From Phoebastria nigripes (taxonomy: Eukaryota > Chordata > Aves > Procellariiformes > Diomedeidae): a DNA stretch of 64,000 nt. Below, piece by piece: positions 13,101 to 25,100 of the stretch (its first letter is position 1; each line of letters begins with the position of its first letter). A program made the position numbers and the translations under genes. The stretch spans positions 249,352-313,351 of the forward strand of contig JAYKAV010003363.1 of the NCBI GenBank assembly GCA_035582835.1, read 5' to 3'. Below the pieces are notes generated by a model. That model saw only the letters and a program-made list of their open reading frames with translations. It searched no databases and was not told where the DNA came from.

Positions 13101-16100
13101 ACAGGCATCACATCTCGTATGCACTCTCCCATGCTGTGAAACAGGTATCAGATGATGACATATCTTGATCATACAGGATATGAGGCAGCCTGGAGCTGAT
13201 GAACAAGCTTGTCATTGCTTAAATCCCACCTTTAAAGATACTCATAACTTTTTTTTTTAAATTTCCCATTTTTAAACGGAACAACAATTTTCAGTTAATG
13301 TATATTTCTGATTATATTAAATGAATGTTTGTGCTCTCTTTAGAAAGCTGTTGTGATGTGACACAGATGAAATAATAAAAGACATGTCTGAATCCCCACT
13401 AATCAGAACATGGAATGCATAAGGATGAATGCACAGGAATGGAAGTTTGATATTTCCACCTGCATAATCATTGCTTGAATGGCTTTGCCTGATCTCCCGT
13501 GTTCTTTTTTTCAATAGATAAGGAAAAAGAAATTTTTTTTTTTAAATATGTATAATGTTGCTATTTATTATTATGTGGTTTGTTCGTGTTCTGTCTGAAC
13601 GTTGGAGGCCAGATTCTCCACTGGTTTTATATCCCAAGGTTAAAAGAAAAATTCTTTAAAGTGCTTCCTGGATTGTAGCCCTAATTGTTTTGCATAGTTG
13701 CTACATGAGAAGAACTGAAAATTCTCTTTCCCTTTTCTGTTCCACAGGTATATGATAAGAGACAGAAAGCTTTTAAAGTATCCAGAACGTCAATGAAATA
13801 TTTGTCTCCACACTACAAATAAAGAGAAATTATTTTCTGTTTGTTAATGGTCAGAGTGCAGCAGACATGGCAGTTCTATCACCGAGTTTGTCCCAGATCA
13901 GCTCAGGCTCCTAGAAAGGAGCTCCTGCTGGCATTGACTCTGCATGAACTAGGTTAGAAACCTGGCAGAGCAGTTACCTGTGAACTTATGTGAACCATGG
14001 AGCAGGACCAGACATTTAACATATCTACCATTTCATCATATTTTCACTATGTTTCACTATGCATCATATATCACTATATGGACCTTCTTGTTGGTGATGT
14101 GTTACTATTTTTAAAATGCAAAAGTATGACTTTTCAGACTTACTTAATTTTTAAAGTAACATGTAAAGCCATGTTCACACGTACATAAACTTTGGATGGA
14201 AAACAAAATTTGTTACAACAATAATCAGCGTTGTTATGGATGAATGGAATAAAGAACTATTGAATCCTTAAAGAGACAAAGCCATTTGTGTTGTTTTTTG
14301 GGGGAAGAATATATTACTCTCTTTTGTTAAGCTTAGAAGCAACTTTCACATGATAGCTTTATAAAGCAATTATAATAAAACACAAGCAATGTGTTGATGA
14401 CATTGCAACAATGAAGCATCATTTCTTTCACTAGCTTTGAAATCAGAACTTTTTTTGGCCACATTCTGTTTGCATTTCACGTGCATAATACATCTAAAGT
14501 AGTCTGAATTTACAACATTTATCTATCACAGACTAAAAAGATGAGCTAATGCCTAATCTTCTTCACATTTTATGCTTTCTCAATATGTCAAGCAATAACT
14601 ACTCTCCAACAGAGTTGGTTTATGAGTCAGTAGCTAATTCATAGACTAACTTACTATTGTTTATCAATATATGCACAAGTAATGAAAGTCTTAAATTGCA
14701 TATTCTTGGTCTACTTTTTTTCATTTTTCTGTTCCTTTTGAAACAAATGCATCTTTTTACTTCCCTTTCTTACCAAAATACACTTTTCCCTTTGCATTTT
14801 CCAAAGTGAGGCAGAAACATAACAAATTACCCTATAGAAAAGAAATACACAGCTGTTAAACTCAGTTCCTTACATAGACTTCCCTATAATTTATTGCATG
14901 ACAGCAGTTTGCTTTATGAGAGGCTTTCCATTGCTAAAGATGTTTCTGCTTGAGACAAATGGCTTTTGATAAGTCTTGTCTGAAAAAAAGATATTTGTTT
15001 TCTTTGAGTGTTTTCTGTTTTTCCTTCACTTCTTGCAGAACTTGGATGACATATCCATTAGTTGTCCAAGGTTATATTAAATCTGTAATATATATATTAT
15101 ATGCATAATTTAGGGGCTTCAGTAATATCCAATGAAAAGTATGTCAGAAATTATGACATGGCATTTAAAAATGTATGTTCTTTTTCCTTACAGCTGTCTA
15201 GGTTTAATCAAAAAAGAAAACTCAACACTTTCAGCCTCACTGATGCAGTCTTTGTGTGTATGACTGTGTGTGTGGATGTGGCTCTCTACCATATTTTCTA
15301 CCTTCAGCTTCCCTAGAAACATCTGTCCCTGTTAGCCAATTTCAGCCCAACATGAGAAATGGGCAAAATTTTCAGAGGTATTGTGCTTAGGGAAAACATG
15401 CATCTGTGTGAAACAAAACAAACAAACAAAAAGAAGCATATTATCTGTGCTTTTAACCAGGGAAAAAAGCCAAATAAGCTCACTCTAAATACATGTTTCC
15501 TTGTAAATGCCTCTGTCACTGAAAAAAATTTATCACGGGTCACATCTTCTCAGATGTTGGAGTCAGTAACTACAATACACCAGTCCTGGTGGGAAACCTA
15601 GCTTCCCTGTTTCCAACAGTATTTTGTATCTTTACCTTTCCCCAGGCTTCATTCAATGGCTAGTGAATTTTGGCTCAGGCTCTTTATTTCTGCTTTGTAT
15701 GTTTGATATGTTTTAGTATATACTTTCTGTGTATAGAAAGGATATAGTTGTATGTTTTTTGATGATATTATAGGAAAGCAGGAACTATACAGATAAATTA
15801 TATTTTTTCAACACTAGTAAAATTCTGAATTTCATCTTATAAAAGAGACACTGAAAATGTGTAACAATAGAAGTAGTTAAAACAAGTAAATGCACCTAAG
15901 ACTATAATTTTCTAATATTCAGGGGAAATCATGCTTATTACTGATCACAACAAGAAAATAATAACTTTTTAAAGGACTACCTTCAAGAATATATGTTTGA
16001 TTTGGCTGATGCTGTTGTTCTTTAGCCATTTTGGTTTTGCAGGTCATTTACCAGTCTTTAGTCTTTAGATTTGAATCTGCAAACTCTTGTAGATAGATTT

Positions 16101-17149
16101 AATGATATTCACTGGGCATTATTATAAAGCACAATTTAAAATAATCGTGGAAAGTTCAATGGGAGAAGAGCTTTGATTATATTTCAATTATTTCATTTAT
16201 TTTTGCTTTTGTTGGCTTGTCAAGACTACTTTGAATTTTTGCATGTGATGCACTTTTCTACCAAGAAGAAAAAGCTAAGTGTGAATGGTCTTTTTCGCTA
16301 AACTAGCTAAACGTGTAGATTAAAAGGGTGAAGATACATTGTCAAAGTTAAAGTTTATGTAAAGTAACCCTCAAAAGAGCAGTAGCTTGGGTGTTTAGTT
16401 TGTGGATAAATATATTTGAATGTGAGTATGCTTTGCTGAAATGTAATAAAATTTCTTAGATGTTAAGATTTCAGGGAATTTTTCTTCTGGGATCTTGAGA
16501 AAACTAATAGCTTATTCTAAGACTGAAGAATACAGTTCCCAAGCTTTTATTCGTTTCTTTAAGCTCTCTCATTATTATTACCACATGCTGAGAATGAAAA
16601 TAACAATCAGTCTCTTCTAAGCATCAACTGCTGCATCTTTAGCAAAAACTCCAGGAACAAACTCTTCAGTACAGAAATAAACATGGCAAAATATTGGAAG
16701 AGACAGATGGAGAATTTACATGCATCTCTGGAAGCAAATGATATTGCAAAGAAATAGAAAGAATGATTTTTCTACATTGTTGTATGTGGCAGGACCAGAA
16801 GCTGTGTGAAACCTTGGAAACAGTCCAGTGTGAGCTAGATGAATACTATTATAATAGTAGATAGTCATTTTAATGATTACAAATACAGTGTTTCTTGCAC
16901 AAATAATATTGATAGCAGATACTTTTTTTTTCTAAGAAACAACATCTACTTCTCTTGTTATGGAGCTCTAAATTACAGGTATAAAAATTAAAACTGAGTC
17001 TTGGGGTATACAGATACTCACAAACTCAAGCAGCAACATTATCCAAACATAGATTCACTGTGCTCTGTAAGGGTACAGTTGGGTATGTCTGTGTTAGCAA
17101 TGTAAGTGTGTAGAAGGGGTCCTTTTTGGTGAGACCTTTATACTGGAGT
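10101..17149. other. AT-rich unique sequence, no gene found
   Basis: Seven kilobases with no frame longer than about 97 codons and no recognisable domain, tRNA or rRNA. It contains homopolymer tracts, for example T-runs at 12647-12674 (with one N) and 13531-13544, and a short CAAA run near 15413-15430. Nothing else is supportable. Confidence 0.55.
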
Positions 17150-17480
17150 CTCATCATACACTCTTAAGAATGCCATCATTGAAACTGTACATTATGACAT
17201 CATCTTGAGTGCCCCACTTGCGTCTATCCTTAGATGTCTGCATCTTAGCAAGTTGTCCAGGCCACTTTACAATCTCTAAACTAAAAATTGCACTTCTAGA
17301 GCACAACTCACCTCATATTAATGTAAACATCTAAACCAGTTCTGATGAATCCTGTTGTAGATATAGCTCTCTTCACTGGTTAAAAAGTTTACGTGGCAGT
17401 TTAGATCTACACTGTAGCCTCAAAAGTAAGGTGAGATGAGTCCCATCCAAATTTACAAAGTCCCTGTGGGACCCAAGAGA
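17150..17480 (+). repeat. Old dispersed repeat, copy A (collinear with 40.05-40.30 kb)
   Basis: Several words recur in the same order and spacing here and at 40.05-40.30 kb. CATCATCTTG precedes TTAGATGTCTGCA (17230-17243 here, about 40120-40133 there), and about 76-80 bp further on comes CTCA-TNTTAAT followed by CAGTT(C)TGATGAAT. The collinearity supports one repeat family. Class is unknown; an old ERV LTR or internal segment is possible. It is non-coding and much decayed. Confidence 0.5.
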
Positions 17481-17760
17481 ATCCTTGCAGTCGAGGAATT
17501 TTCAGAGTATTTCCTTCTCTGGAGCTTTTCCTGTTGAATTGCAAATTTTATGGGTACGTATTAAATTGAAGGAAAACACTAAGACAGGTATTTACGATTG
17601 ATAATTTACTTAGCTTATTTAAAAATTGTTTCAATTCATATGTAAAGGCTGTAAAAAGGCATGGTTCACTATTTTTCATTGCATTTACCAAAATGTGGGC
17701 ATTAGAGGTCTTAAGTGAAGAATTTCACTATCATTCTGCAGAGGATCTCTGCCTCCCGCT

Positions 17761-18189
17761 TGTCAGGGCCCTGAGGGCACTTAATGGCTTCAGTGCCCCT
17801 GCCCATCCCTGCCAAGGATCTCCCTCCTCCCCTGCCCATGGCCCAGGACCCCATTTCAGTCCCCCGGGGCTGTCAGTCCCTGCCCCAGCAACCCTGCAGC
17901 AGGGCTGGTCTCCAGCTCTCTATAGCCCTGCCCCGCCCAGCCACGGGCCCCACCGAGCCAGGCCCACCAATGCAGGCCGACAGCCTCGCCTGGCCTTGGT
18001 CTGTCCCTGTCCCCAGGGAGGTGCCAGGGTTGGGGCTGCCCCGATGCCCCCAGCTGCCCTGCTCCCTGGCTGGGACATGGGATGGGCCCTGGCTGCCAGG
18101 CCTTGCCCTGCCCAATGCCATGGGGACACCCTGCTGCCCGCGCTGCTCCCGCTGCCCAGGGAGCTGCAGGCCCTTGTGGCACCATGACA
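17761..18189 (+). repeat. GC-rich dispersed repeat, copy 1 (TGTCA...TGACA ends)
   Basis: An abrupt GC- and CpG-rich island of about 430 bp in AT-rich DNA. It shares a series of blocks in the same order with 34496-34760: TGTCARGGYCCTGAGG at the start, GGACCCYATTTCAG, TCAGTCCCT, GGGGCTGCCCC, TGCTCCCTGGCTGGG, TGCCAGGCCT and ATGACA at the end. The first five and last five bases are reverse complements (TGTCA/TGACA), as in LTRs or short-TIR elements, but no target-site duplication was found. Several frames of 105-170 codons are open here only because stop codons are rare in GC-rich DNA. They differ in every frame and match nothing I know, so I do not call a gene. Confidence 0.7.
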
Positions 18190-21100
18190 CTGCTCTTAAA
18201 GCTAGGTTTCCTATATAACATCTGGAGACTGTTTTCTATATAACAAAGCATCAGCATGCTGACTGAGGACTGATTTAAATCTGACCACAGTGCCATAGCA
18301 GCACCAATCTGCCGTTTGGTTGACTGTCCTAGCATCGGTGTTGCCTTTTCCCTATGTGGTAGTAACACCAGACTGCATGTCCCGTCTAGTTCTTGCAGAG
18401 GAACCTTAAACTGGCATAGCTCCTATATAAACATCTTCTTTAATTTTATTCCTTTTTTGATGCAATTTGCAATCAACTTTTGTGTAGAAATGACTTCAAG
18501 TCATTTAAAAAGTGACTGCTGGGTTCATCAACAACTATCTGAAGCAGTGGCTGGGTTTTATGAGAGTTAGGTGCCCAATTNGCCTAAATTTTCACGTATG
18601 TTTAAAGAGTTACTTAATGGGATACGCATCTCTGTTTTCTTTACAAATTAACAACTTGGAGATTTTTTCTTTGTAAATGATTTCTCCCAGTCCCCTTGAT
18701 AACTGTTTTACCCTCACATTTTTCTTTATCTTGTCTCTAGGAACTTGATTCAGTTTCCCACACAAAAGTGTGGGACACTCTAGTGACATTTGACATGGCT
18801 GATAGTATCACACTTGGCCTCCAGTTTCAGGTTCAGATGGGAACATATCCATCAAAGGTCCTTCATTATATCTGCCAACCCAAAGCTGATGGCTCAGATG
18901 ACCTAAAATGCTCCAGATTACAGCAGCTGCCCACAAAGAGTCAACTAAATAAATTCAGACCACTGTCTCTTGTCATATCTTTTCTTCCTTTTGCTCTGTT
19001 TTCTCTTCTCTTTGCTCCTGTTGAGACTGTCTTTACTGAAAGCACATTTTGAGATTAAGAGGTGTGGGAGGTCCCGTTATAGACAATGGAACCATGGATC
19101 TTTGAAAGAAATTCAGCTGATCAGCTGCTAAAGATATCTAGCCCTTGCCATTTGATGTCATTTACATGTTTTGGAATTGTCTGTGACATCTATTTGCTGT
19201 TCTTCCAACAATCACAGGTGATTGTAATAACAAGTAATACACAAGACCATTTCACTTTATTGCCAGATACAAAAATCAGAATAACAAGGCACCATACTTT
19301 ACCCAGATGATGATTATTTTCTTGTTCCTGACCTCACCAGCCAGGCCTGTTCTACTCCAACAAGGTGGTTTCCTGCAGTTTGCACAGTGTTTTTTCAGAC
19401 TTCAGATCCCATCTTGTTTGTTCATATGTTTATTTTGTATTGGGTTTTTGCTTCCAGATAACAATATCAACAGCATCTAATAGACTTTATTTAAATTTCT
19501 TTGTCATGGAGGAATTCAAGGAAAACATATTTATATTTATGCTTCAGTTTCGTCCCTGAGAAATACTGTGTCTGCAACACTTTTTCTTCTTTTTGACACA
19601 ATATCAGTTGCCCTTATTTTACATTCTCTCATGTTTAACTCTTTGTATAACAGTATACCATGCATAGTAATAGAGTATCTGATTGACTCTTCAACTCTTT
19701 GTGTAACTAGGAGGGAGGTAAGAAAGAAAGAGAATAAATGCAATGCTTGGCAAATCCATTGGAGCACAGCATAATCCATATAAACAAAACAACTGCAGGC
19801 TCAAAGAAATAGTTGTTTCCCTTACAAGCCTCCATCTTCTGTAAGCCCTGTCTCGTATCTGTCAGTCAGCTGCCTATCTTGCATACTGTAGTATCTACAG
19901 TGGCATTAGGCCCCTGTGTTTATAACTGAGTCTTACCTCAGGCATATGTTTTAGGGAGAACTGAATAACTAAATGCTTTGAATCATGATGTGAATCCCAC
20001 CATTGGTGTTAGTTCCTCAGAACTGTATCTGTCTGTCTTTTTCCAAACACCCTAAAAAGTTGCTGATAGTGGTTGCTGTAAGAATATTAGTAGTTAGAAA
20101 TTCTGCGCATGCTAGAATCTGTTTGTTATCACACAAAATAGGTCAAAAAACATGAGGTAAAATCTTGTTACCCTCCAATACTGCCTGCAAAGTTCCAACT
20201 GAATTTGAAGGATTTCACCTATGGTCTCTGAGCTGACAATCATACAGACAGCATCTTAGTTCAGTCAGCAGCTAAGCCTTCTAAACATGGCAAAGGAGAA
20301 ACAGGGCACAATTAGGTAATAGCAGAACACAGTTACTCAAGCAGTCATCCTTATTTTTCTTGGTTTTTATTTAACAGATGAAATACTATTTCCAACAGTA
20401 AGAAACACTAAGCAGAAAAAAGTTACCTGAAACTATGCAGAAAATGATGCATTTAGTAGCACCAAAAATCTCCAGTGAGCTCGTTTTACTTTTTTATAGT
20501 ACCTGTCACCATGGTAGCCAAATGTCTGTAACAGAAAGTAGCATGTATTAAATGTATTAGATAATGGATCCTCACAAACTGTAGCTATACAGAAAAAAAG
20601 TAAAGGACTGCTTTACTATTAATCTGTTACCCTAGTAAGGTAAATGGATACTTCCTGAATTTGTTAAAGGTAGAATGGATGTCAATTTGCAGAGTTTTGG
20701 TAAAAAAGACTCAGGGAACTAGATCAGTTCCTTTGAAATGCAATAAAGCCCGAGTTTTTCCTCATTCTGTGCAGGGGGCTTCTAGATGTGTGCTTGAGAG
20801 CTCTACGTAAAACACTCTCCTCTTAATTGTGTCCTGTATAAAAGAAGAAGAAGCAAAACAGATGTCAAGATACTCATCAAGAAGAAAAAAATAATCCTTC
20901 CAAGTTTTGACAAAGTATTTTGTAACTATAGCTAAAATCAGCCTGATTTTCAATTATTTCAACCTCTGCCGAACTATTTCATAAACAGGAGCTGAATCTC
21001 TTGACATTTACTTCTTAAAACATTTTTTATTCTACATTTGAATCACACTGTCAATTTCACATTTATTTTATAACTAACATGGCTTTATAGCAATAATTAT

Positions 21101-22954
21101 CTTCAAACTACGAAGAAGTTTTCCTCCAGAAAGCTGATTTTGAAGAGCCACACAAAATCTTTCTCTATGTAATATCATCACTGTAGAAGAAATTCATTGT
21201 GCAGATAATGAAAAACTGTTCCTTTCTAACCATGCTCCAAATTCTCCCAGTAAAGATGCTTTCCAGAAGGCATTTTTTTCTCTGTTATATCTGCAATAAA
21301 CTATCACATCTGGGTAGCAGAAAAGGTTAAAAAGCTGCATGAATGAGTGTGGTTTGAAACCTATCCCTTATTCTGAGCACCTAAGCTATAACTGAAACTA
21401 GAGATTAAAGCAATTATTACAAGTATGTGTTATAGACTCGAATAGAAAAGGGGCCTCATAAATACCCCTGTAAAATAAATATCCTAGATGAACTGATAGT
21501 AGAAGATATAACTCCTTATGGGAAACCAAAGTCTGGGAATAAATTTGGATTTTTAATGCCTGGATGAACAGAAATGGCAAACAGCAGAAAGCTGCCAGGC
21601 AGTTTTGAGAAGAAAATGAGCAGGTTAACTACCATTAGTCTAGCTAATATATTCAGAGTACTTTTCCTTCTGTACAATGAGTTGTATAGGTTGCTGCAAT
21701 ATGACATTTCTACTCCTGCTCCTCCCTTTTTGATTTGTTGGGTGAAATAGACCTGCTGAGATAAAAGCAAAAGTAAAAAGGAATGCTTTTCGCTAATGGA
21801 AAAAAAAAAGAGCAAATATTTTATCAGTGGAGAGAATTCATTCTTCCTTTCAGGTCAGTATTTTTCTCTCAGTATATCCCCACAGTAGAATAAGAAAAGA
21901 GGTATTTTGTCCCCAGATCCACCAGAATATGATGGGTGTTTCTGAGTCTCAGGTAAATAATGTTGCAGGAAATATTTGATCACATACTTCTTAGAGCAAA
22001 TCTGATTTGCTTTGTCCTAGATTAAAGTATAGGCACAGGGAGCTCATGTCTGCGCGTAGTACCCAGTATAGACATACTTATTTCATCTTTGCAAGCTATT
22101 TTCTGAGGGCCTTTGCAATTCAGGAAATGTGTACTCTGTTTTTATCTGCATAGTAATCAAAGGATAATGAATCCAAGCCACACTTCAGTAAAGTGAGAGA
22201 GGAGGGTGTGAATGGAGGAGATTCAACAGTGGTAGGGGTTTTTGTTCAGTTTTTCAAATAAAAGCTACGTATCTATTTTTCTCAAGGGTAGCTCCTCGGG
22301 GAATAATGGTGGAATCTGGAAATTTTGATGGGCTGAGACATGTCTGTAATAGTGTTCTATTAACTATCTATTCCTATTAAACACAGGTCATGGAAAACTT
22401 GAACTATGAAAGCAAAAAATATTTATTTCATTCATTGCTATATTTTATCCTATACCTTGTTTTCTGATAGCTTTTTCCCTTTCTTTCCAAGCTGATGAAT
22501 CCATTTATCCTTCTTTCCTCCATTATTCCCTTTTCCCAATGAGTATCTTTTTATGATGAATTCATATGAAGACAAGAATGTGGCTTGTCTGGAGTTTCTG
22601 CTTTGAAAGGCAAGAATGCTTCTGAATTTCTGAGAGAGGACTTGAAATCTTCCAGTGAAAAGGCAGATACAGAGTTCCAACAGCAGAGTGTCCCTGTTCT
22701 CCCTGAACACAGCATCACTAAGAAAACCTGAATCCTAGTCTTTCTAAAAAATAAGTCAAATCATTGTTTGATACTTTTCCAAAAGGACATAGTTTCCTTT
22801 TAGCCAACCTTTTTTAAAAAAGATGTGTACTTAAGCTTAATTTTAATTTCATACAGAAATCATCTGCCGTATGCTGCAGCGCAATCTCTCCTCTTCTATC
22901 AAATGTAATGGGTGGTTCATTTAATCATATAACTAAAAATATTATTGGTGCTCA
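18190..22954. other. AT-rich unique sequence, no gene found
   Basis: Short chance frames only (up to about 99 codons at 21516-21815 on the minus strand). One N at 18581. No repeat family was recognised. Confidence 0.55.
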
Positions 22955-22959
22955 CTTAG
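22955..22959 (+). repeat. Target-site duplication, left copy (CTTAG)
   Basis: CTTAG directly precedes the LTR and is repeated directly after it at 23589-23593. Five base pairs is the size usual for ERVL-type and some other retroviral integrases. Confidence 0.9.
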
Positions 22960-23116
22960 TGTCGTGGTTTAACCCTAGCCAGCAACTAAGCACCACCCAG
23001 CCGCTCGCTCACTCCCCCCACCCAGTGGGATGGGGGAGAGAATCGGAAGAGTAAAAGTGAGAAAACTCATGGGTTGAGATAAGAACAATTTAATAAATGA
23101 AATAAAATAAAGTAAA

Positions 23117-23130
23117 ATAGTAGTAGTAGT

Positions 23131-23173
<43 letters not shown>

Positions 23174-23188
23174 ATAATAGTAATAGTA

Positions 23189-23220
<32 letters not shown>
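23117..23220 (+). repeat. Mixed TAG/CAG/TAA trinucleotide array inside LTR
   Basis: About 100 bp of trinucleotide repeats: TAG units, then a run of about a dozen CAG units with one CAA, then mixed TAG/TAA, then TAA units. It occupies the same place in the LTR as the TAA/CAA/TGA array at 41554-41630, so it grew from a shared seed and diverged in motif. On the LTR's own strand it reads ATT...CTG...CTA and lies downstream of the TATA box. Confidence 0.95.
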
Positions 23221-23221
<1 letters not shown>

Positions 23222-23324
23222 TACAAAGCAAGTGATGCACTATGCAATTGCTCACCACCCACCAACTGATGCCTAGCCAGTCCCCGAGCAGCGGTCACTG
23301 CCCCCCCGGCCAACTCCCCCCAGC

Positions 23325-23346
23325 TTATATACTGAGCATGACGTCA
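23325..23346 (-). promoter_or_regulatory. LTR core promoter: CREB/ATF site plus TATA box
   Basis: On the minus strand the perfect palindrome TGACGTCA (23339-23346) lies just upstream of TATATAA (23325-23331). The same arrangement occurs at 24819-24841 and 41726-41748, and at 47496-47518 with the palindrome changed to TGATGTCA on the plus strand. TGACGTCA is the consensus cAMP response element. Promoter activity is inferred. Confidence 0.75.
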
Positions 23347-23588
23347 TATGGTATGGAATACCCCGTCGGCCAGTTTGGGTCAACTGTCCTGGCTATGCTC
23401 CCTCCCAGCTTCTTGTGCACCTGGCAGAACATGGGAAGCTGAAAAGTTCTTGACTTAGTATAAGCACTACTTAGCAACAACTAAAACATCAATGTGTTAT
23501 CAACATTATTCTCATACCAAATCCAAACCACAGCATTATACCAGCTACTAGGAAGAAAATTAACTCTATCCCAGCTGAAACCAGGACA

Positions 23589-23593
23589 CTTAG
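23589..23593 (+). repeat. Target-site duplication, right copy (CTTAG)
   Basis: Matches 22955-22959 exactly and fixes the right boundary of the solo LTR. Confidence 0.9.
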
Positions 23594-24572
23594 TTGTGTG
23601 GTTTTCCCTGTTCTGCTTAGTTCAATAGGATTAAAAAAAAAATACAACGCAAAGAGGCATTAAGTCAAGAAGCTTAGAAAGAGAAAAAACAGAGTTGTGG
23701 TGGGTGTTCCTCTTAGTATATAGCAAATGCTGTCATCTGCATAGGAATTCCTCCAGTGCTGTGGACTACAAAGAAAATGAGGGGGTAGCTAAATATGCAG
23801 AGAAGAAGATAAAGAGCTCTGCTATATGTATATTTTTCCTCTATTCAGGCTATTATCCCCGCTAAAAAAAAAGAAATCAGGATGAGTTTAATACCAACCT
23901 ATTTGCGCTGAAACCAGTCTATTTGTGCTGAAACTACTGAATGAGCAGCATCTGCACCTGCATGAGTGTGTACACGTGCATGTTTTGTGTGTAGCTGAAT
24001 AGGTAAGCGTGTGGCCTTGTAACTGTTGTAAGGAAAGAGAAAGATAGCAATTGCATTATTATAGTCTTCATGCTGTTGGCAGTAGGAACGGGGAGCCCAC
24101 TCAACCCAGCAGAAGTCCAAGGGAAAGGATTGTATCACAATCCCCATAAAGCGCATGAAAGGTGTCCATCAACTTGTGCTTGCTGCTGCTGTGAGGTGAA
24201 TTGTCATCCCTAGCCCTTCAGTGCTTGTAGAAATGATGGCACTGAAAGATTATCTCTGCTCTCCACGTTCACTTCCAGTCTGCACAGCATCTCTTACAGA
24301 GCATGTCCGTGATCTATCTCACAGCAATAACCTGGCCCCTTTGGGGGCAGTGACAACCTTTGCACTGATTTCACTGCAGACTGCAGTTCATTATATGTAT
24401 AAAACCAAAAAAGAAAGAAGCAAATAGAGCCAAAATGGGTTCAAATGCCTGAATACGACTGCCGATATAATACTTAAATGCTGTTGAAATTTTTAGCCAC
24501 CACCGATTTTGGAAGCATTTTCATATTTGTTAGACTTCTAACACTAAATAGACTCCTACACTATGTTTCATC
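23594..24572. other. Unique sequence between two LTRs, no gene found
   Basis: No retroviral internal sequence is visible here (no tRNA primer-binding site next to either LTR, no gag/pol-like frame), so the two LTRs at 22.96 and 24.57 kb are separate insertions and not the ends of one provirus. Confidence 0.65.
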
Positions 24573-25100
24573 ATGGGGGAAAGAATTGGAAGGGTAAAAG
24601 NGAGAAAACTCGTGGGTTGAGATAAAGACAGTTTAATAGGGAAAGCAAAAGCTGCACATGCAAGCAAAGCAAAACAAGGAATTCATTCACTACTTCCCAT
24701 NGGCAGGCAGGTGTTCAGCCATCTCCAGGAAAGCAAGGTTCCATCATGCCTAACGGTTACTTGGGAAGACAAACGCCATCACTCCAAACGTCCCCCCCTT
24801 CCTCCTTCTTCCCCCAGCTTTATATGCTGAGCATGACGTCATATGGTCTGGAATATCCCCTTGGTCAGTCGGGGTCAGCTGTCCCAGCAGTGTCCCCTTC
24901 CAACTCCTTTTGCACCCCCAGCCTACTCACTAGTGGGGTGGTGTGAGAAGCAGAGAAGGCCTTGACTCTGTGTAAGCACTGCTCAGCAATAACGAAAACA
25001 TCCCTGTATTATCAACACTGTTTTCAGCACAAATCTAAAACATAGCCCCATACTAGCTACTGTGAAGAAAATTAACTCTATCCCAGCCAAAACCAGCACA
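24573..25100 (-). mobile_element. Solo LTR, subtype B, 3' end missing
   Basis: Same LTR family on the minus strand. On the plus strand it begins abruptly at ATGGGGGAAAGAATTGG. The roughly 75 bp that in other copies carry the TGTTGTGGTTTAACC end are missing, so the LTR lacks its 3' terminus and has no measurable target duplication. The other end is decayed (CCAGCACA instead of CCAGGACA). It contains the CREB/ATF palindrome at 24834-24841, a TATA box at 24819-24825, and an ATTAAA signal (plus strand 24632-24637). Between TATA and polyadenylation signal it carries the segment with GCACATGCAAGCAAAGC, shared with the 47.2-kb copy but not with the trinucleotide-array copies. Two Ns occur inside. 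Confidence 0.92.
24819..24841 (-). promoter_or_regulatory. LTR core promoter: CREB/ATF site plus TATA box
   Basis: TGACGTCA (24834-24841) upstream of ATATAAA (24819-24825) on the minus strand, the same layout as in the other copies. Confidence 0.7.

Larger units (their letters stand above)
22960..23588 (-). mobile_element. Solo LTR, subtype A, with 5-bp TSD
   Basis: An endogenous retroviral LTR of 629 bp read on the minus strand. It starts TGTCCTGGTTTCAGCTGG and ends GGTTTAACCACGACA on that strand, so it has TG...CA ends, and it is flanked by CTTAG on both sides. In minus-strand order it holds U3, a CREB/ATF palindrome (23339-23346), a TATA box (23325-23331), a downstream segment with a trinucleotide array (23117-23220), and an ATTAAA-type polyadenylation signal (23089-23094). 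No gag, pol or env sequence is attached, so it is a solo LTR left by recombination between two LTRs. It is the longest and best preserved copy in the window. Confidence 0.95.

Noticed and set aside
17693..18368. Several overlapping open frames of 105-170 codons on both strands
   Set aside because: They lie in the GC-rich repeat where stop codons are rare, are open in many frames at once, and have Pro/Ala/Gly-rich low-complexity translations. No start or splice context supports a gene.
23117..23220. CRISPR-like array
   Set aside because: The repeats are 3-bp units without spacers, so it is a microsatellite.
23067..23313. Frames encoding long Leu, Ile or Ala runs
   Set aside because: Direct read-through of the trinucleotide array inside the LTR, not a protein.
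22960..25100. Neighbouring LTRs at 22.96 and 24.57 kb as the two ends of one provirus
   Set aside because: They are of different subtypes, the first has its own perfect 5-bp target duplication, and the 1 kb between them has no viral internal sequence.
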